Source: Sclerurus mexicanus
Taxonomy: Eukaryota; Chordata; Aves; Passeriformes; Furnariidae
NCBI GenBank assembly: GCA_013396755.1
Contig: VWZF01007160.1
Coordinates: 62,001 to 126,000 of the forward strand
DNA length: 64,000 nt
Reading direction: 5' to 3'
The notes below the pieces were generated by a model. The model saw nothing but the letters and a program-made list of their open reading frames with translations. It searched no databases and was not told the origin of the DNA. Position 1 is the first letter of the stretch. Every line of letters begins with the position of its first letter. This document shows positions 38,138-51,384 of the stretch, one piece after another. The position numbers were made by a program, and so were the translations under genes.

Positions 38138-38260
38138 AGCAGTTTCTGCCATGTCTCACCATGGCTGCAGTCAGCTTCCTCCAGCAAAGGACATGCCTAT
38201 CAGAAAATGCTTTGTCCACGCTGCCTAGAAACTGTTCCAGTCTTGCCCAGCATTCTACAG
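38138..38260 (+). other. Splice-flanked 123-base open segment
   Basis: CAACCTTCCTTCTGCAG ends in AG at 38,137, a strong-looking acceptor. The donor CAG|GTAATA begins at 38,261. The interval is 123 bases, divisible by three, and is open in the frame starting SSFCHVSPWLQSASS and ending LPSILQ. No known domain is seen. A symmetric open exon-like interval is uncommon but not impossible by chance. It may be an exon of an unknown transcript or a cryptic exon. Confidence 0.2.
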
Positions 38261-40169
38261 GTAATATCCCAGCCTCTCTGCACCAGACAATCTGATATTC
38301 CACTCCAATCCAGGGACTAGGCATAACATTTATCTCTGCATTAAACGCCATGCCTTTATTCTTTTTAAATAAAAAATTCTGAAGTATTGATTCACTTCAA
38401 GCAAAACTGCAATAGCAATTCTAAAATTAATTTAAAATATTAACTCAAAGAGTAAAAACTTCTTCATGAATAAGTTTTCTGCGTACTTGAGAGCAAAATA
38501 TGACATACTGAACAGGAAAGTAATATTAATCTTGAGAAAGACAAATATCCTAGTCAGCAAAAATTTGTTGAAGTTGTATACTTTTTACAAAGAAATGAAA
38601 TCACTGAACTACTCTGGAATCCTTTATAGCTAATAATTAAAAATCTAAAATCTTATTTTCATTCTGTAATAAATATAGCTAACAATCAAGATAGATGAGA
38701 CAAAACTGGAAAGGTTTGTTGGATGATTTAAGCTGAAGAAGTTGCTACATCAATATATTGTACTCGAAAAAGGCCATGCATCATTAAAAAAGAAGGCTGT
38801 ATAATTAATATGTTTTCATACAACCTACCTTATTTCCCCTGAGATCACTAACCAAACCCTTTTAAAAATCGATTAGTTCAAGCACTTAGCCTAGTACCAC
38901 TTTAGAACGTAGCAAGACAGATATTAGCTGAATTTAAAATTAAAGCAACTTTATTTTTAATTACTTCCCCAAATGCCAGAATTGCTTATTATCAAATACA
39001 TTTCAATGGCAGAACTGACCACTAAGCATTTTTGGACAGGGCCAGAAAAATTAATTATATTCTTCATAAAAAATTCACTTAGCATTCAGAACATCTGCAT
39101 TGTTGTCAGAGATAATAAATGTGATTAAACTTGTATAAATTTCACTATATTAACCAGTACAATAGCTCAATAACTTTGCTGTACTGAGCTGATGCTATAC
39201 ATTGCAACACTGAAATACCCAAGTATAATTAGGGGAGTTCTAGGAAAATGTGTGAGTTCTGAAGGGAAGAATTGCAACCTGCCAAGGACAAATTCACCTT
39301 CTTAAACTGTCAGGAAAAGGGAAATTTCTGGGACTGAGACACTTTAACAAAAAAATTTTAACTTATGCAGTGTTAAGGCTTAGCAATACAATGTCCCACT
39401 TGTGTTAATACGTAGTTCTTGGGGTTTGGCTGCTTTTATTTAGAAAAAAAAGAATTTGGAGCAGAACATGGTTTGTGTTTTGAGGCATTATGGTTGGCTG
39501 AACCTGGGGGAATTGTGTAGTATCCCTGTGCCATTCTACAGGAGGCTGATGAAACAGGAATGGTGATGTGATTGGCCCATAAAATGAAGTCATACTGCTA
39601 ACATTTGACACCTCCATCCTCAACAAAGTACAAAACATAAGCAGCAACATTTCCAGGTAAAAGGTGTTTTTCTCTTAATGAGGTGAAGGTCCAGGCTTCA
39701 GAAAGTTTCTAGTTTACCTCTCTCAGAAACCTGTTACCGGGTGCATGCCACTGGTGAGACAGGAGGAGTTGGCCCTGGAGCAGAGAACCCAGTACTGGGT
39801 GCTCCATTACATCCAGTGGATGAAGATTTGCTCAGTGTATGAAAAGGAGACAGTGAAAACTTAGGCCTGATATGTCTTCAGAATTAGAATATTGCAGTTC
39901 ACCTGGATGCAAGGGAAGGATGATGGGTACCTGCAGAGAACAATTTCTCCTGCTTAGTCTTCTCTTTCAGGAAAAAATGTGCACTTCTCTGTGGTACCAG
40001 TTTCTCTGTCTGTTGATTAGAGGTGAAGCTCAGATGATGAGGAAAGATGACTTGCCTCTATTCGGATACTACCGAAGGAGCCCCCATTCTGATATTAGTT
40101 TTGCATTTTTCCAAAAGACTATGCAACAACACCCAAACTCTCAAACTTAAAAATATAGTCCTTAATAAT

Positions 40170-40480
40170 TAGAGAAGGCTGCTTGAGAATGGCCCTGCTC
40201 AAGCAGACAATGCGCAAACAAGAACTGCGAAGGGGGATATGTAGTCTTTGCAGTTGGCCGAGTCAACATACGAACAGTTGAGTGAAAACTGAGGAAAGAA
40301 ATCAAGTGACAGACATGCTTATTAGTATGAGAAAATGTCTTGTCAAACTTAGTATCTCCTATTAGTCATTCTTAGATAATTGTGTCTCTTCAAAAGTTGC
40401 AAACATCATAAAAGGAGAAAAGTACCCAGGGACCTTGAGTCAACTGATACAAAAAGCATATATTACTGAAGGAGAGATGC
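40170..40480 (+). mobile_element. Possible degenerate LTR fragment
   Basis: CAGACAATGCGCAAACAAGA, then CTGCGAAGGGGGATATGTAG (about 40,204-40,243), have the CpG-spotted texture of avian endogenous-retrovirus LTRs. A TATA-like CATAAAAGG lies at about 40,408. No TG...CA ends or target duplication could be set. It could equally be unique sequence. Confidence 0.25.
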
Positions 40481-41943
40481 AAATAGAAGGGCGTATCCAA
40501 TGATGCCAAGCAATTCAGAGGATGAGACAAAGGCTGAAGTATGAGGAAATGTTTATAGGGATCTAAAAGAATGTCTGAAAGCTTCTTATCTTTACAAAAT
40601 CCTTCTCAATTAGTACAATAACCCTTTGAAGTGTCATGCCAAGGAATGTTTTGTGGTAAGGCAGCTCCCTGCTGCTCTGTGGGGGGAATGTTGGATGATT
40701 TTGTTACGTAGGTCATAGCCACGAGGAGGGAAATCAAAACTATTTCCATCCGCAGGCAACAGTTCCTACATTAAGTTTTAACACAAACCATTTCTAAGGC
40801 AAAACATTCAAATTATCTTGCAAGACATGGTGATGCTCTATGGCAATTCACTAATTGAAATTCCAGGGATAACCTGAATAAAATATTCCAGGTATAGGTT
40901 AAGCTATAACATAAGAAAAACAGAGATTAACTCTTGTATGAGTCTATCCAAGCAGAGATTCCTCCACTCTGTTTCCTGTGGAAGACCGACATATACTGTA
41001 CCCACCAATGCCATAGCTGAGCACCTTTTGTACACAAAGAACTTGAATACAAAGTTGACAGAAGAAAAATACTGCATAATAAGTCCTGTTTCCTGCAACA
41101 TAGGGACTCAAACTGTTATCACCAACTCTTAGCTTTGTCCTGTAGCCAGGACAAGAAAGATCCTGGCTTATGCTATAGATAAATCAAGAGACTTTGGTCT
41201 TGTTTCAGATCTTGTTCCATTTCCCACGTACTTCTGCACCTCTGGGGAAAATGAAAGCCAGGGAGATAAACTTCTCATCTGACTAGCAAAGAGACGAAGA
41301 GACAAAAAGAGACTGAAAGCTCAAGATATCCACCTCTTCCTCCTATGTGGGAAGTCTCCCTCTGTTCCTTTTTTTTCATCTCTTTTTCATCCAAGCCTGG
41401 GAAGAAGAACACAAGACACTGCAATTTGTCCCCTTCTCAAGGAGTAAGTGGCATGAGGTTCCACAGGAGGACCTGTGGAGTAACAATTCTTGCATAGGTT
41501 TAAAGGTAAGCAGGTAGATAGGAGTGAGACTAGGGACCATCACTGCTTTATGCTAAACATATGGTGAAGAGGTAACATTATTCAGAATTACAGCAGCATA
41601 TATGCATGCACACATACACAGGCACACACACAAACCATGCAAAGGGCAAAGGGAGTTCAAAAATTAACCATGAGCTCAAAACATAATATAGCCTCTTTAA
41701 AAGCAAATATTCACATTTGGGGGCCAGTCCCAAATTATAGGGCCTGACTCATGATTTTGAATCTTTAGTATTAGCAGCACAGCCCTTTATTCTGTAATTA
41801 AAGCACTCTTAATTAGACTGGGAGATTGCTCCAAGATTCCTGAGACAAGTTCTGTAACAAATACAGACACCCTCAAGGTAGTCATATACATTTATGGAAA
41901 CAGCATTTTAAATAACAGCTGTAAACGGATCCAGTGGATTTGA

Positions 41944-41984
41944 TGACATCACCATAATGAAAAATTATTTTTGACATCACCATA
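41944..41984 (+). repeat. Direct repeat, 13 bases, period 28
   Basis: TGACATCACCATA occurs at 41,944-41,956 and again at 41,972-41,984. Each is followed by an A-rich spacer (ATGAAAAA or TGAAAAAA), so this is an imperfect two-copy tandem duplication. Confidence 0.85.
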
Positions 41985-44900
41985 TGAAAAAAATTTTTAA
42001 AGGGAGTTATTCTCTTTTTTTTTTCACTAAATCAAAACACAGATGGGATTTAAAATCACTGTTGAGAGAAACAAACTGTTCTTTCATTCATCCATTACAG
42101 TACACTTTCGGAGTAGAAAGTTATAAAGAAGTTGTGTCTGCACACTCTTGTTGCACCAGTAGGAAGCTATTGAATGAGACCTTGACACTGCATTCTTTGC
42201 TTCACTTTCTTCATGCATGAGGTTACCAGTTTCTCATGGTGAGATTTTAACAACATTCCTGTTTGCTCTTATTGTTTTCCACTTCTTTCCTAGTGCTTAC
42301 TTTACTAGGCAAATCTAGCTTGGTTTTAACGGATATGAAGCAAAGATTGCATTGCCTTGCCAAATTCCCTCCTACTAAATTACTAAATTACTGAAGGCAA
42401 TCCCTATTTCAGTAGATCCTTGTTGTTTTGCTTGACCTCCAGCAGGTGTCCAATTAGGTCTGAACAATTTATATGATATTCTCCCTCCATTGATAGTTCT
42501 AGAATTAAACTGATGAGATCTCTAGAGAGGGATCATCAGTGTTACACCTTTCATCTTTAATTACACTGGTTGAAGATGAATGAATGTACCAGAAGGAACC
42601 CAGCTGTGAAGTAGCATGCTTATTAGATAGTTGATAATTTAATATACACTCTGAATTCTGATTATTTTCTTAAAACATCTGAAGAGCTTTCAATATATGA
42701 CAAAATCTTAGTACTTATTCAGCTGGACATTGATTGTATTCTTTACCTTTTAAAAAACTACTTCTCAGATGCAGCCAAAGAACTGTGACTGGCATTGTAG
42801 AACAAAGAATTTTAGACAAGGTGAGTTAAAAGGTCTTGGTTAATGCATTCAATCTGTTGTTTCTAACTAATGCATGTACATAATCTAAGAGAGCACATAG
42901 AGACACAGAGCAGAAGATTCCTAAGGGCCCCCTGGAGTCCCACCATAGAAGACTCTTAGTCCCTCTCCTCCAGCACTGTAGCTCCAGTTCCTCCCCATGT
43001 ATCTTACTTTTGAGAATGCTTCATTGGAAGTGAAATGCTGAGTTCAAATTCAGAGTGAGACACAGTAAATTGGACTAGCTAGGTAGATTCTATAATATAA
43101 ATACCTAACGTTGGGTCTCAGCAACTAGAGGTCTATGTCTGAGATACTCATCTGGACTTCTTATAGTCTGTTGAGAGAAATAGCCATGGAAATAATTCAT
43201 TTTCAGAAAGAAGTAATAAAATAAATCAGAGAATACTGCAAAAGTACCATCCTCGGGGGCCCACATGACTGTTGCTAAATTATTTCAGTGTCACACCATT
43301 AAAATACTCACCTCTTGTCCGGTGACAACCTCCAGCATACCTCCCTAAGGTGTATGATAATCCATCCCTTGAGTGGGGACACCCCTCAAGGTTACTTCTC
43401 AAGACTGAGTGAAAGATATTAAAAATTGGTTTTGCTAGCTGTAATATAATACCTTCAATATAGTTGCTTCAGTATTGCTTAAAAAATAGCACTATGCTAG
43501 TAGTTATAGCCATCCATACTGTGTAGTGAATAATTCCAATTAAGCTCTTTTTTTGTCTTATTATAATTATTGTAATGAACTTAAATAATTCATTTTATTT
43601 ATATAAATATATTTGGGTTGCAGGACAAAGTTGTATAAAGGCTCAATTGCACCTGTACAATCCTTCTGACATAAACAGTTGTCCTAGTCTGGGACTAGGA
43701 TTGGATCCAGTCACACCTAGGCTCATCTCTCAGAGGAGTTACAAAAGCAAGGGTGTCCTCTCTGCACCTCATGGCTCAGCATAAGGACTTCTCTAACAAA
43801 CTTTGTCTGAAGCTCTCACTCTGCCCACAACAAACACACTGACCTGTTTTACTTGAGTAAACTCACTGCCATATGAAATGTGCCTTTTTCAGTTGTTCAG
43901 GGCTTGCCTTGGAAGGGAAAAGGTACATATGATAGCCTGGTGCCTGTGCTCCATCCTTCTAGACTGCAGTGAATTCAGACTGAACTGCTGAAGAAAGTAT
44001 ATTCTCCACAGCAGAAACTAAAACTCAGATCTTCTACTCTCACACTTCTTTCACAGATAGGCACAGCTCACAATAGAGACGATTTGATATGATTATATGG
44101 GAAGCTTGACTAGTCCTTCCACTGGGCATATTCCTACACTGTATAGTCATTTTCTTACTGATTTGCTGCTTCTCAGTCCAAGAATGAGCCAAGTGATTCA
44201 CAATATGTGGGAAAAGCCACCTTAAAGATCATATATGTTGAACTGAAACACAGATATTGAGAACTGAAAAGAAAGTCGTGGTGAGAGCACTAAGGTCTCA
44301 CAACTTTTTGATTGGTTGCACAATTCTATAAACATCAAATCTATCCACAATATTCTTTTACTTCTTTTGTACAGTGATGCTCATCTTTTGTATCAAGTGC
44401 CAGGACAGGCTAGTAGTAAAAAAAATGATCGGAAAACAAGGATTCTTCTTTCTTCCTCTGGAAATCAAAGAACATTATGACATTTCAGAGAAATATTGTG
44501 ATGTTTGCTTCATTTAAGTTCTGAAAAACTTGAAGAGAATCCACTTCAAAGTAGATATTGTCCAGTGCCATGTCCAAAGTAGTCAGTGATAATATTCAGA
44601 ATTACTTTGAGGGGCTAGAAATGAGAGATGAGACCCTGTATAGATGCACAGCAAGATTTACAGGTACATGTGCACATGGCTACAAGTGCCTTACACTCCC
44701 TTTTTATTTTATTTTCTATACAGAAAGAATCCATTCTGCTGTTTCAGATTCAGTCTGATATCAATTAAAAATGTTTTACAGCTCAAGCACAAGATCAGTC
44801 AACCAGGGGGCTTAGTAAATGTGTTATTTATATAGTTATTTGTTAAAATGAGCTTCATTGCGTTATGGAATGTTAAGACAAATTGTTGTGCCCTTTAGAT

Positions 44901-45063
44901 TCATTATAAATGCCAAAATACTAAACAAGTCTTAAATAGGTATTCACCTCTTATCACACAAGAACATAAATGGTTAGATCTTATCAATGGAGGAGTCTTT
45001 CTAATCTTCTTCCTTTATTAACCGTAGAAAAAAATTGTTGTTGTTTTTCCTGCCTTTCTGTTT

Positions 45064-45080
45064 AAAAAAAAAAAAAAAAA
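45064..45080 (+). repeat. Poly-A run (17 A)
   Basis: Homopolymer on the plus strand, preceded by CTGCCTTTCTGTTT. Confidence 0.85.
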
Positions 45081-45333
45081 GTCTGATAATACTTGTTGTG
45101 GGGGTTAAAGCAGATCATCTTTCAAGTAAAGAGCAAATCAATTTCTCATGAAGGAAAGCCTAACTAACCTTACTGACTCTGGCCTGACAGGTACTGTCTC
45201 ACAGAGAGACTTTAGTTAAGTGTCAAAGTCAAGCCAGCATTTTATAAGGGTACTTTATTGTACAGAAGCAAGGAGTGCATTATCTTATCATCTGGTCTTA
45301 CAACTTCCAGCTTCACTGTGCTGCTGCAGATTT

Positions 45334-45353
45334 AAAAAAAAAAAAAAAAAAAA
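45334..45353 (+). repeat. Poly-A run (20 A)
   Basis: Homopolymer on the plus strand, preceded by GCTGCTGCAGATTT. Confidence 0.85.
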
Positions 45354-48300
45354 GGGTATGAATGTCATCTTCTGTGTCATTAACCCAAAATCTATTAGAA
45401 TTTTATTAGAAAATAAGTAGCAAGACAGTACAGCTACATTTCCTTCCTTGTGCTGTGCTAAATTGCTTGTGAAAGTGATATATTATGACTCTTATGCTGA
45501 ATCCATTGCAGAATGTGGAAGAGAAGCCCACATACTGTGTACATTAAATGGTAATGTTAAATTGGCAATGAAGCAATGAACATCTCCCTAAATCTCTAAG
45601 CAGGTTCTACAAATTTCTATTTTGAAGGATGAAGATAAATAAAGAAATTGTTTTCCTCTAGGACTAAGTAAATGATACTAGTAAGTTTTTTTGTTGATAT
45701 ACCCAGGTGACAAGCTATTAACCTTCTTCGTAAGAATCTCTTTTTTAAAGAATAACCAAAAGAGAAAGTGCTTTTTGTATTTCTCTGCTTGGGGCAGGCA
45801 CCTTCTCCCTTATTAAAAGTCAGAGAAGTCTTCAGAAAGAAAAAAAGATTTCTGAGCCAAGAATTTAGAGGCTATGAAATGTTATTAAGGTTTCTCCAAA
45901 ACAGAAATGGTCTCAGTTCATTTGGGTTTTTTAAATATACATATTGGAAAGCAGAAAACAGGAGGGATTCAATTTATTTCTGAGTAACTGGTCAGTACAA
46001 GGTAAAACAAAGAGGCAAGTTATGTATGGACTTCAGGCTCCTTCCATAAGGGTCAAGTTTGGAATGGTCAAGTCCCAGAATGGAGCACATGAAGCAACTG
46101 TAAAGGGTAGATCCAAAGCTGAAACAGTGCATCAGCAAGCAGCAGGCTTAAGCCTCTCCTGGGAGCTCTTTGCTCACAGGTAAACTTAGCAGTGTTGATT
46201 TTTCTGAACTAGTGAAGTGAACACCTTTAATTCTTGTAATTTGAAATCAAACCAAAGCCCCGTCCTTCAGGATGTCTGCTTCAAGTCCCACACTTCACCT
46301 CCTCAGCAACCTGCAGAGACGCAAAGCAGTTCCCACACACACAAAGCAAGGCAATCTCTTCCACCTTGTAATTAACCCATTCTCCCAGCAGGACCCAGGT
46401 AGCTTCTGTAAAGAGCCCGTTTCTAATTCTCCTGCTCCCATGGCTGCGAGTGGTGATGATAGTCCATCAAGATATTAAGCTGCACAAAAGAGCACCAGGA
46501 GAAATTAAAGGTCTTCAGGCTGCAACTGCTGTTGCAGAATGTAACTAACCCATCCAACACTGGCAGCTGCTTTCCAGACATTGGAGATTTGAGCATGTGT
46601 AGTGCAACAGGGATTTCAGAAATTGAAGCAGCCTGCAGGTGGGACGTGAACTAACACATTTTCAATCGAATCTTAGTTCAGTTTAAACTGGGACTAAAAT
46701 ACTTCTGGTTTGGGTCCCAGTTCAGGCCCATAATTATCATGATCAGGTCCAGCAATTCCTTGGAGCATTTAACACTGAAAAATGCTGCATTTAAAAATAG
46801 GAATGAGTATGTGACAAAGGCAAAACTTCCAGGTGCAGCTCAGCCAGAGGGACAGTCCCTGATCCCACAGCAGCACAGGTAACTTTCACACTTGTAGCAC
46901 AGTGCCACAGTGTCCTCATACCTCTCACATCTGGCTTGAGAAGATGGAGAGACACTGTGGAGCTGTGTGGGTGCTGCTGTGCTGTAGAAATCAAGCAGAA
47001 GAGAGAGTAAAAAAATAACCTATCTGCTATCTGCTTACATCCCAGATGTACAGAAACTCATGCACACTTATACAGTGATTTGCCCCTCAGGACTGCCAAG
47101 GTTCAAAAGATGTATAAAGGGCTCTGCTGCAAAAAAATGCATTGCTCCCTGTTGTAAAATAAAGGACATCAAAAGAATAGAGCTAAGTGAGCACAAAAAG
47201 TACCTGAATTAGTAATTACCCAACTGCCAAGCATCATGGCTTTGTATCACAGCGCAGGAATGAAGACTTTTCCTACTCACACTGGGAATATTCGGGGCTG
47301 GGGAGAGTCAGAGAAGGGTTAGGAGGAGGGGAGGCTGTGTGTGATGTGGCCTTGTATACCCTAGAAGGTATAGACAGTTCAGTTCTCAATAGCTCCCCAG
47401 CAGAGATGTCATTTTATGGTCAGCTCAGTATTTGAAGTGGTAACTATTTACTGGTTAAGTCCCAAACTGACCACGATGATTTCAAACTTATAGTTTGGTA
47501 CCTGTCTCTGTTTCAGGAAAAAACAAAGCTTTGGACCAGTTACATGCTCAGAGTTAGTGCTAGGCTACGCCCCTGATTTTGAAGATATGGGAGCATAAAA
47601 TACACTCATATATGGAAAATGAGATCCATTTTGCTTCATTGTTAACAAATTGTACCTGATTCTCTTTGCCCAGAGACAGAAAAAGTAACTGGATCTTCAA
47701 AGGTACTGGCATTGCTGTCACTGCCAGAAAGGTTGTTTGTGAGCACTCCATCAAAGGACATTTCATCTATGCATACACACCCTTCTGCTGCCAAAGAAGT
47801 GTCAGGCTGGGTCATATGCCTTCAAGACAACTTTAACTTGGGCACATTTCTGTAAAAGACACTCAAAATGATTTACATTTTTCCTTCCTAAATCAGCATT
47901 TTCAGTATCATTTGTGTCTGTGCCAACTTCCTCTCATTCTTCACCTTTATTCTGGCCCACCTTTCCCCTCCCTTGTGTGCTCCTGAATACCACTTGCATG
48001 CCAAGAAACCCATATTGATGAATGCAAGGTTTGTTCAGTTTAGTAGAGCAAACTATATTGCACAGCCTTCTATGTAACCTACCCTAAAAATCCATCTAGC
48101 ATTGGCTTAAATCTTTCAAAAATAGAAGTAATTTTTCTGAATAGCAGACTTTTTTTACAAATGGCACATACCACAAGCCTGGACTTTTTTTTTCTCATCA
48201 CATCACATTAAGTAGTTTGTGCCAAAATGACAGAAAGTGACAGACTGTGACCTCTATCCTGCCAAGAGGAGACTGGGACTTGATGAAGACTTTTGGACTT

Positions 48301-48659
48301 TGAACAAGGACCCAGATACTATGGTGGTTATTTCACACCAATTACTGTTCTTTACTACTGATATTATTTTCCCTGACTGGTTAACTTTTCCCATCCATGT
48401 GCCTCTTCCATCAAAGTAAATTATTAAACAATTCATTTAGTTTGCTTGAGAACTGTTGGTCTGGTTTGGGGTTGTTTTCCCTTTCCCAGAAATACATTTA
48501 ATTTACCTTGCATTACAGTGTGCAGCAGAAATCACAGAGCAATTTCAGGAGGAATTAACAGGCAAGAATTGCACACTATTCATATCTCACAGAGCCTGAT
48601 AATAAGTTATTATTCCTTGCTCTCAAAGGGGCAAACAGAGCCATGAGAAGTGATTGCTG

Positions 48660-48980
48660 AGATATTCCAGTGCTTCCGTGGGCACAACAGTGTGAGTGTT
48701 TCCAATGTGGCTCAGCGTACTGTCTTCACTTACATTTACTGCCAATGCCAAGCATACAATATGAGGCCACTAAAGTCCTTTCAGATGTTGATGACTCACA
48801 CTCTTTAAATACGTCACATGCCCGGACAAATCCACCTTCACATAGAAGGCACCAAACGCCATTAGATGAAGCAGATGTTTCTAGGCAACCTGACCATGAC
48901 CGCAAAGTGACCCTCATCTATTTTGGATTTATCAAATCATCAAAGGCTCCTGCTCCTGCCAGTAAGACTTGGGACTGGCA
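48660..48980. promoter_or_regulatory. Third candidate regulatory block with RFX and nuclear-receptor-like sites
   Basis: GTTTCTAGGCAAC (48,877-48,889) is a good match to the RFX X-box (GTTNCNNNGNAAC class). Next come three TGACC half-sites at 48,891-48,895, 48,897-48,901 and 48,908-48,912, the first pair spaced by one base as in a DR1 nuclear-receptor site. The block keeps CpG (ATACGTCACATGCCCGG at about 48,809) and has no recognised repeat. A 110-codon plus-strand frame covers it (48,670-49,002) but matches no family, so coding is a weaker reading. Binding is inferred. Confidence 0.35.
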
Positions 48981-51367
48981 ATTCAAAGAGGTCATTATAT
49001 AATATGACCAGCTGCCTGAGCCAACTGAGGCAGAAAATACTGCCTCCAGGGGATCAGGGCTGTTTCTGAGGGAAGAGGAGCCCATGGGAGCTGAGGGGAC
49101 ACAGAACAGCCAGTGTCCTCTCCAACCAGTGCTGACCTGCCACATCTGAGAAGAGGGAGCCCAGTAACTATGACAGCCGTCAGCCAGCTGATGATCATCA
49201 GACAAGGTGAATAAGTGAGACCTGAGGGCTGTCCAGGAAGATCTATTTGGGAACAGGGGAAGGCAGGGATGAGGACCTGACTGGAACACACATGTGGGGT
49301 CCCTCCAGAACGTTCCATCAGGAAGCCAAGAGAGAAAGAAACCAAGCCACCCTCAATATTTGTCAGCCAGGACTGAGGACCTGTACTGAAATGGAACTCC
49401 TTGTCCATAGGCAGAGGATGCGTGGGTGGTAATGGCAATAGAGGCATTTGGGTGTCCTTATGGCCCAGGCAGCATGCTTCCCCTTTCAAAGGGCAGTAAA
49501 TACCAAAGTTAGCCAGCCAGCTTTCACAATGCTTGCCTATTGTATACACACCAGAATACAGGAAAACACAAACATATGGAAGTTAGCAACTTCAGTCAAC
49601 TACGTCATCATAGTAAATCAGATATCAGATATCAAACTACAGTGTCAAAAACAGACATTTAGGCAAAGAAAGCTCACTCAGACTTTGCAATTTTATTCAA
49701 ACAAAATCCTGGATCCCCAAAATCTAGCAATGCAACATTTTACCACAGAAAACCCACAGCCCACTTACTAATCCATGATGCCCTATCTGCGATCACAGTA
49801 GTACTAATAATGTCAAAATGACAAGGTGAAATACAAAGGAGGTAACATTCCCAGACATTTACTCAGTAACCTATCAGGAGTGTTACATGTGAATTGTAAT
49901 AATAAAAAAACTAGCTGATAAGTACTGTAGCAGTTTATTAGAATTGTGGAGTGTCAAGCCCTTTATTGCAATCACTAGTTGAATAACTTCTGTACCTATG
50001 AGGGAGAAATCAGAGCAGATGACTGCACAGAAAAGACTCTCTTTGTGGAGTGCTCAGGCACTAAGAACTGCTCAGTCAACAGTCCTTTTCTGCTTGAGTG
50101 CCATTTCCAACTGCTTTATATTTTGCTCTCAGAGACTTATACAATCAAAGCCTGGAGTTAAGATGATGGTTCCACATCAGGCAAGAAACTAAAGCTAGCT
50201 TTCAATTCCTGTATTTTTCAAAATATATTCCTCATCTAGTTTACCAAGTTTTCACCACAAACACCTCCAAGTTATCAGTAGGGAGGAAAATGCTTTGATA
50301 TATCACATGCCCTGTTGTGTTTGAGAGTTCTACAGCACCATGGCACCTCACCAGTTCTGCTGTAACAGGGCCAGCTTCTAATAAAGGCAAGATCAGAAAT
50401 TAACTTGGGCAACAGACATCTGAAAAGGGCAAATTTCCAATAAAATCAGGCACTGATGCTGTCACTGTGGAGGACAGATGAGGCTTCTTGCAGTAGACAT
50501 CTCCACAGCATCAATTGCTCCCCAGTTCCTGGTCTGCATCTCCCCCTGCTTCGTCACCCTCCCTTACTCAACCTCCCTTCAGAAGCCACCTGTTCTCCCA
50601 GAGGTCAAACACTACTGTTGTTGATGCTGCCCAGAATACCAGAGCAGGTTCTTGGAGTAGTGAGCAAGAACTGCTACGCTGAATTTGGTGGAAATTTGCT
50701 GATGCGAAAGCAGCCTTCAGTGGTACCACGCAGCATGCCACTGTAACTCCAGTAATAACTGACTTGGCAAATTTCTTGTCCACACAATATAGCTCAAAAA
50801 TGTCAAACAGACTCTCTTTCTGTATTGTTTACCTACTAGAAAGCGTGGAATAAATGAAGCATGCACATGAATGTGCACAACTTTTGTATATTGGGAAAGT
50901 TACCTGTCCTTCACTTTCTCATTTATTAAACCCTTACTTTGACAGGTTCTTGCACACATGCTTGGACAATTTTTGGAAGCATCATCAATCTAACTGCAGT
51001 TGAGCTGCTCTCTCACCCCCCTGTTCAGACTTTGACTGAACAGTTTCTTTTAATAAATGAGTGATATGGCTGGGTGTTATCAACCTACTGTAACATTTAA
51101 TAGATATTCATAACATATATTAATCATGAGCAAGTTTACAAAGGTTTCCATCCTGCAAGGTGTGGAGAACACTCGATTCTCCTTGAAGTCAGTGAAAGCA
51201 GAAAGGATGAGATTTTTTTCCTCCCAGGTACTGCGTTACAAATGCCAAGTCTCCTACTGGACAATAAAAAAGTGAGCAGAGTTTCTGAAGCAAACGCATG
51301 TGTCATATCAGTTTGTTTTGTTCCTTGTGGACAGAATGATTTATTTTTATTTTAAAAGCTGTACTAC

Positions 51368-51384
51368 AAAAAAAAAAAAAAAAA
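51368..51384 (+). repeat. Poly-A run (17 A)
   Basis: Uninterrupted A run on the plus strand with no recognisable retroposon upstream. Confidence 0.85.

Larger units (their letters stand above)
37538..41943. other. Unassigned sequence with an exon-like segment and a possible LTR trace
   Basis: No gene is established. The two noteworthy parts, 38,138-38,260 and about 40,170-40,480, are listed separately. A CA-rich patch lies at about 41,600-41,635 (cacacatacacaggcacacacacaaacc). The rest is AT-rich with no recognised repeat. Confidence 0.5.
41985..48659. other. Unassigned AT-rich stretch with poly-A runs
   Basis: No gene or repeat family was recognised over about 6.7 kb. Runs of 17 A (45,064-45,080) and 20 A (45,334-45,353) lie only about 250 bases apart. 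The sequence between them shows no LINE or gene similarity that I can see, so processed-pseudogene or SINE tails are possible but unsupported. A GC-richer patch lies at 46,250-46,480. Confidence 0.5.
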
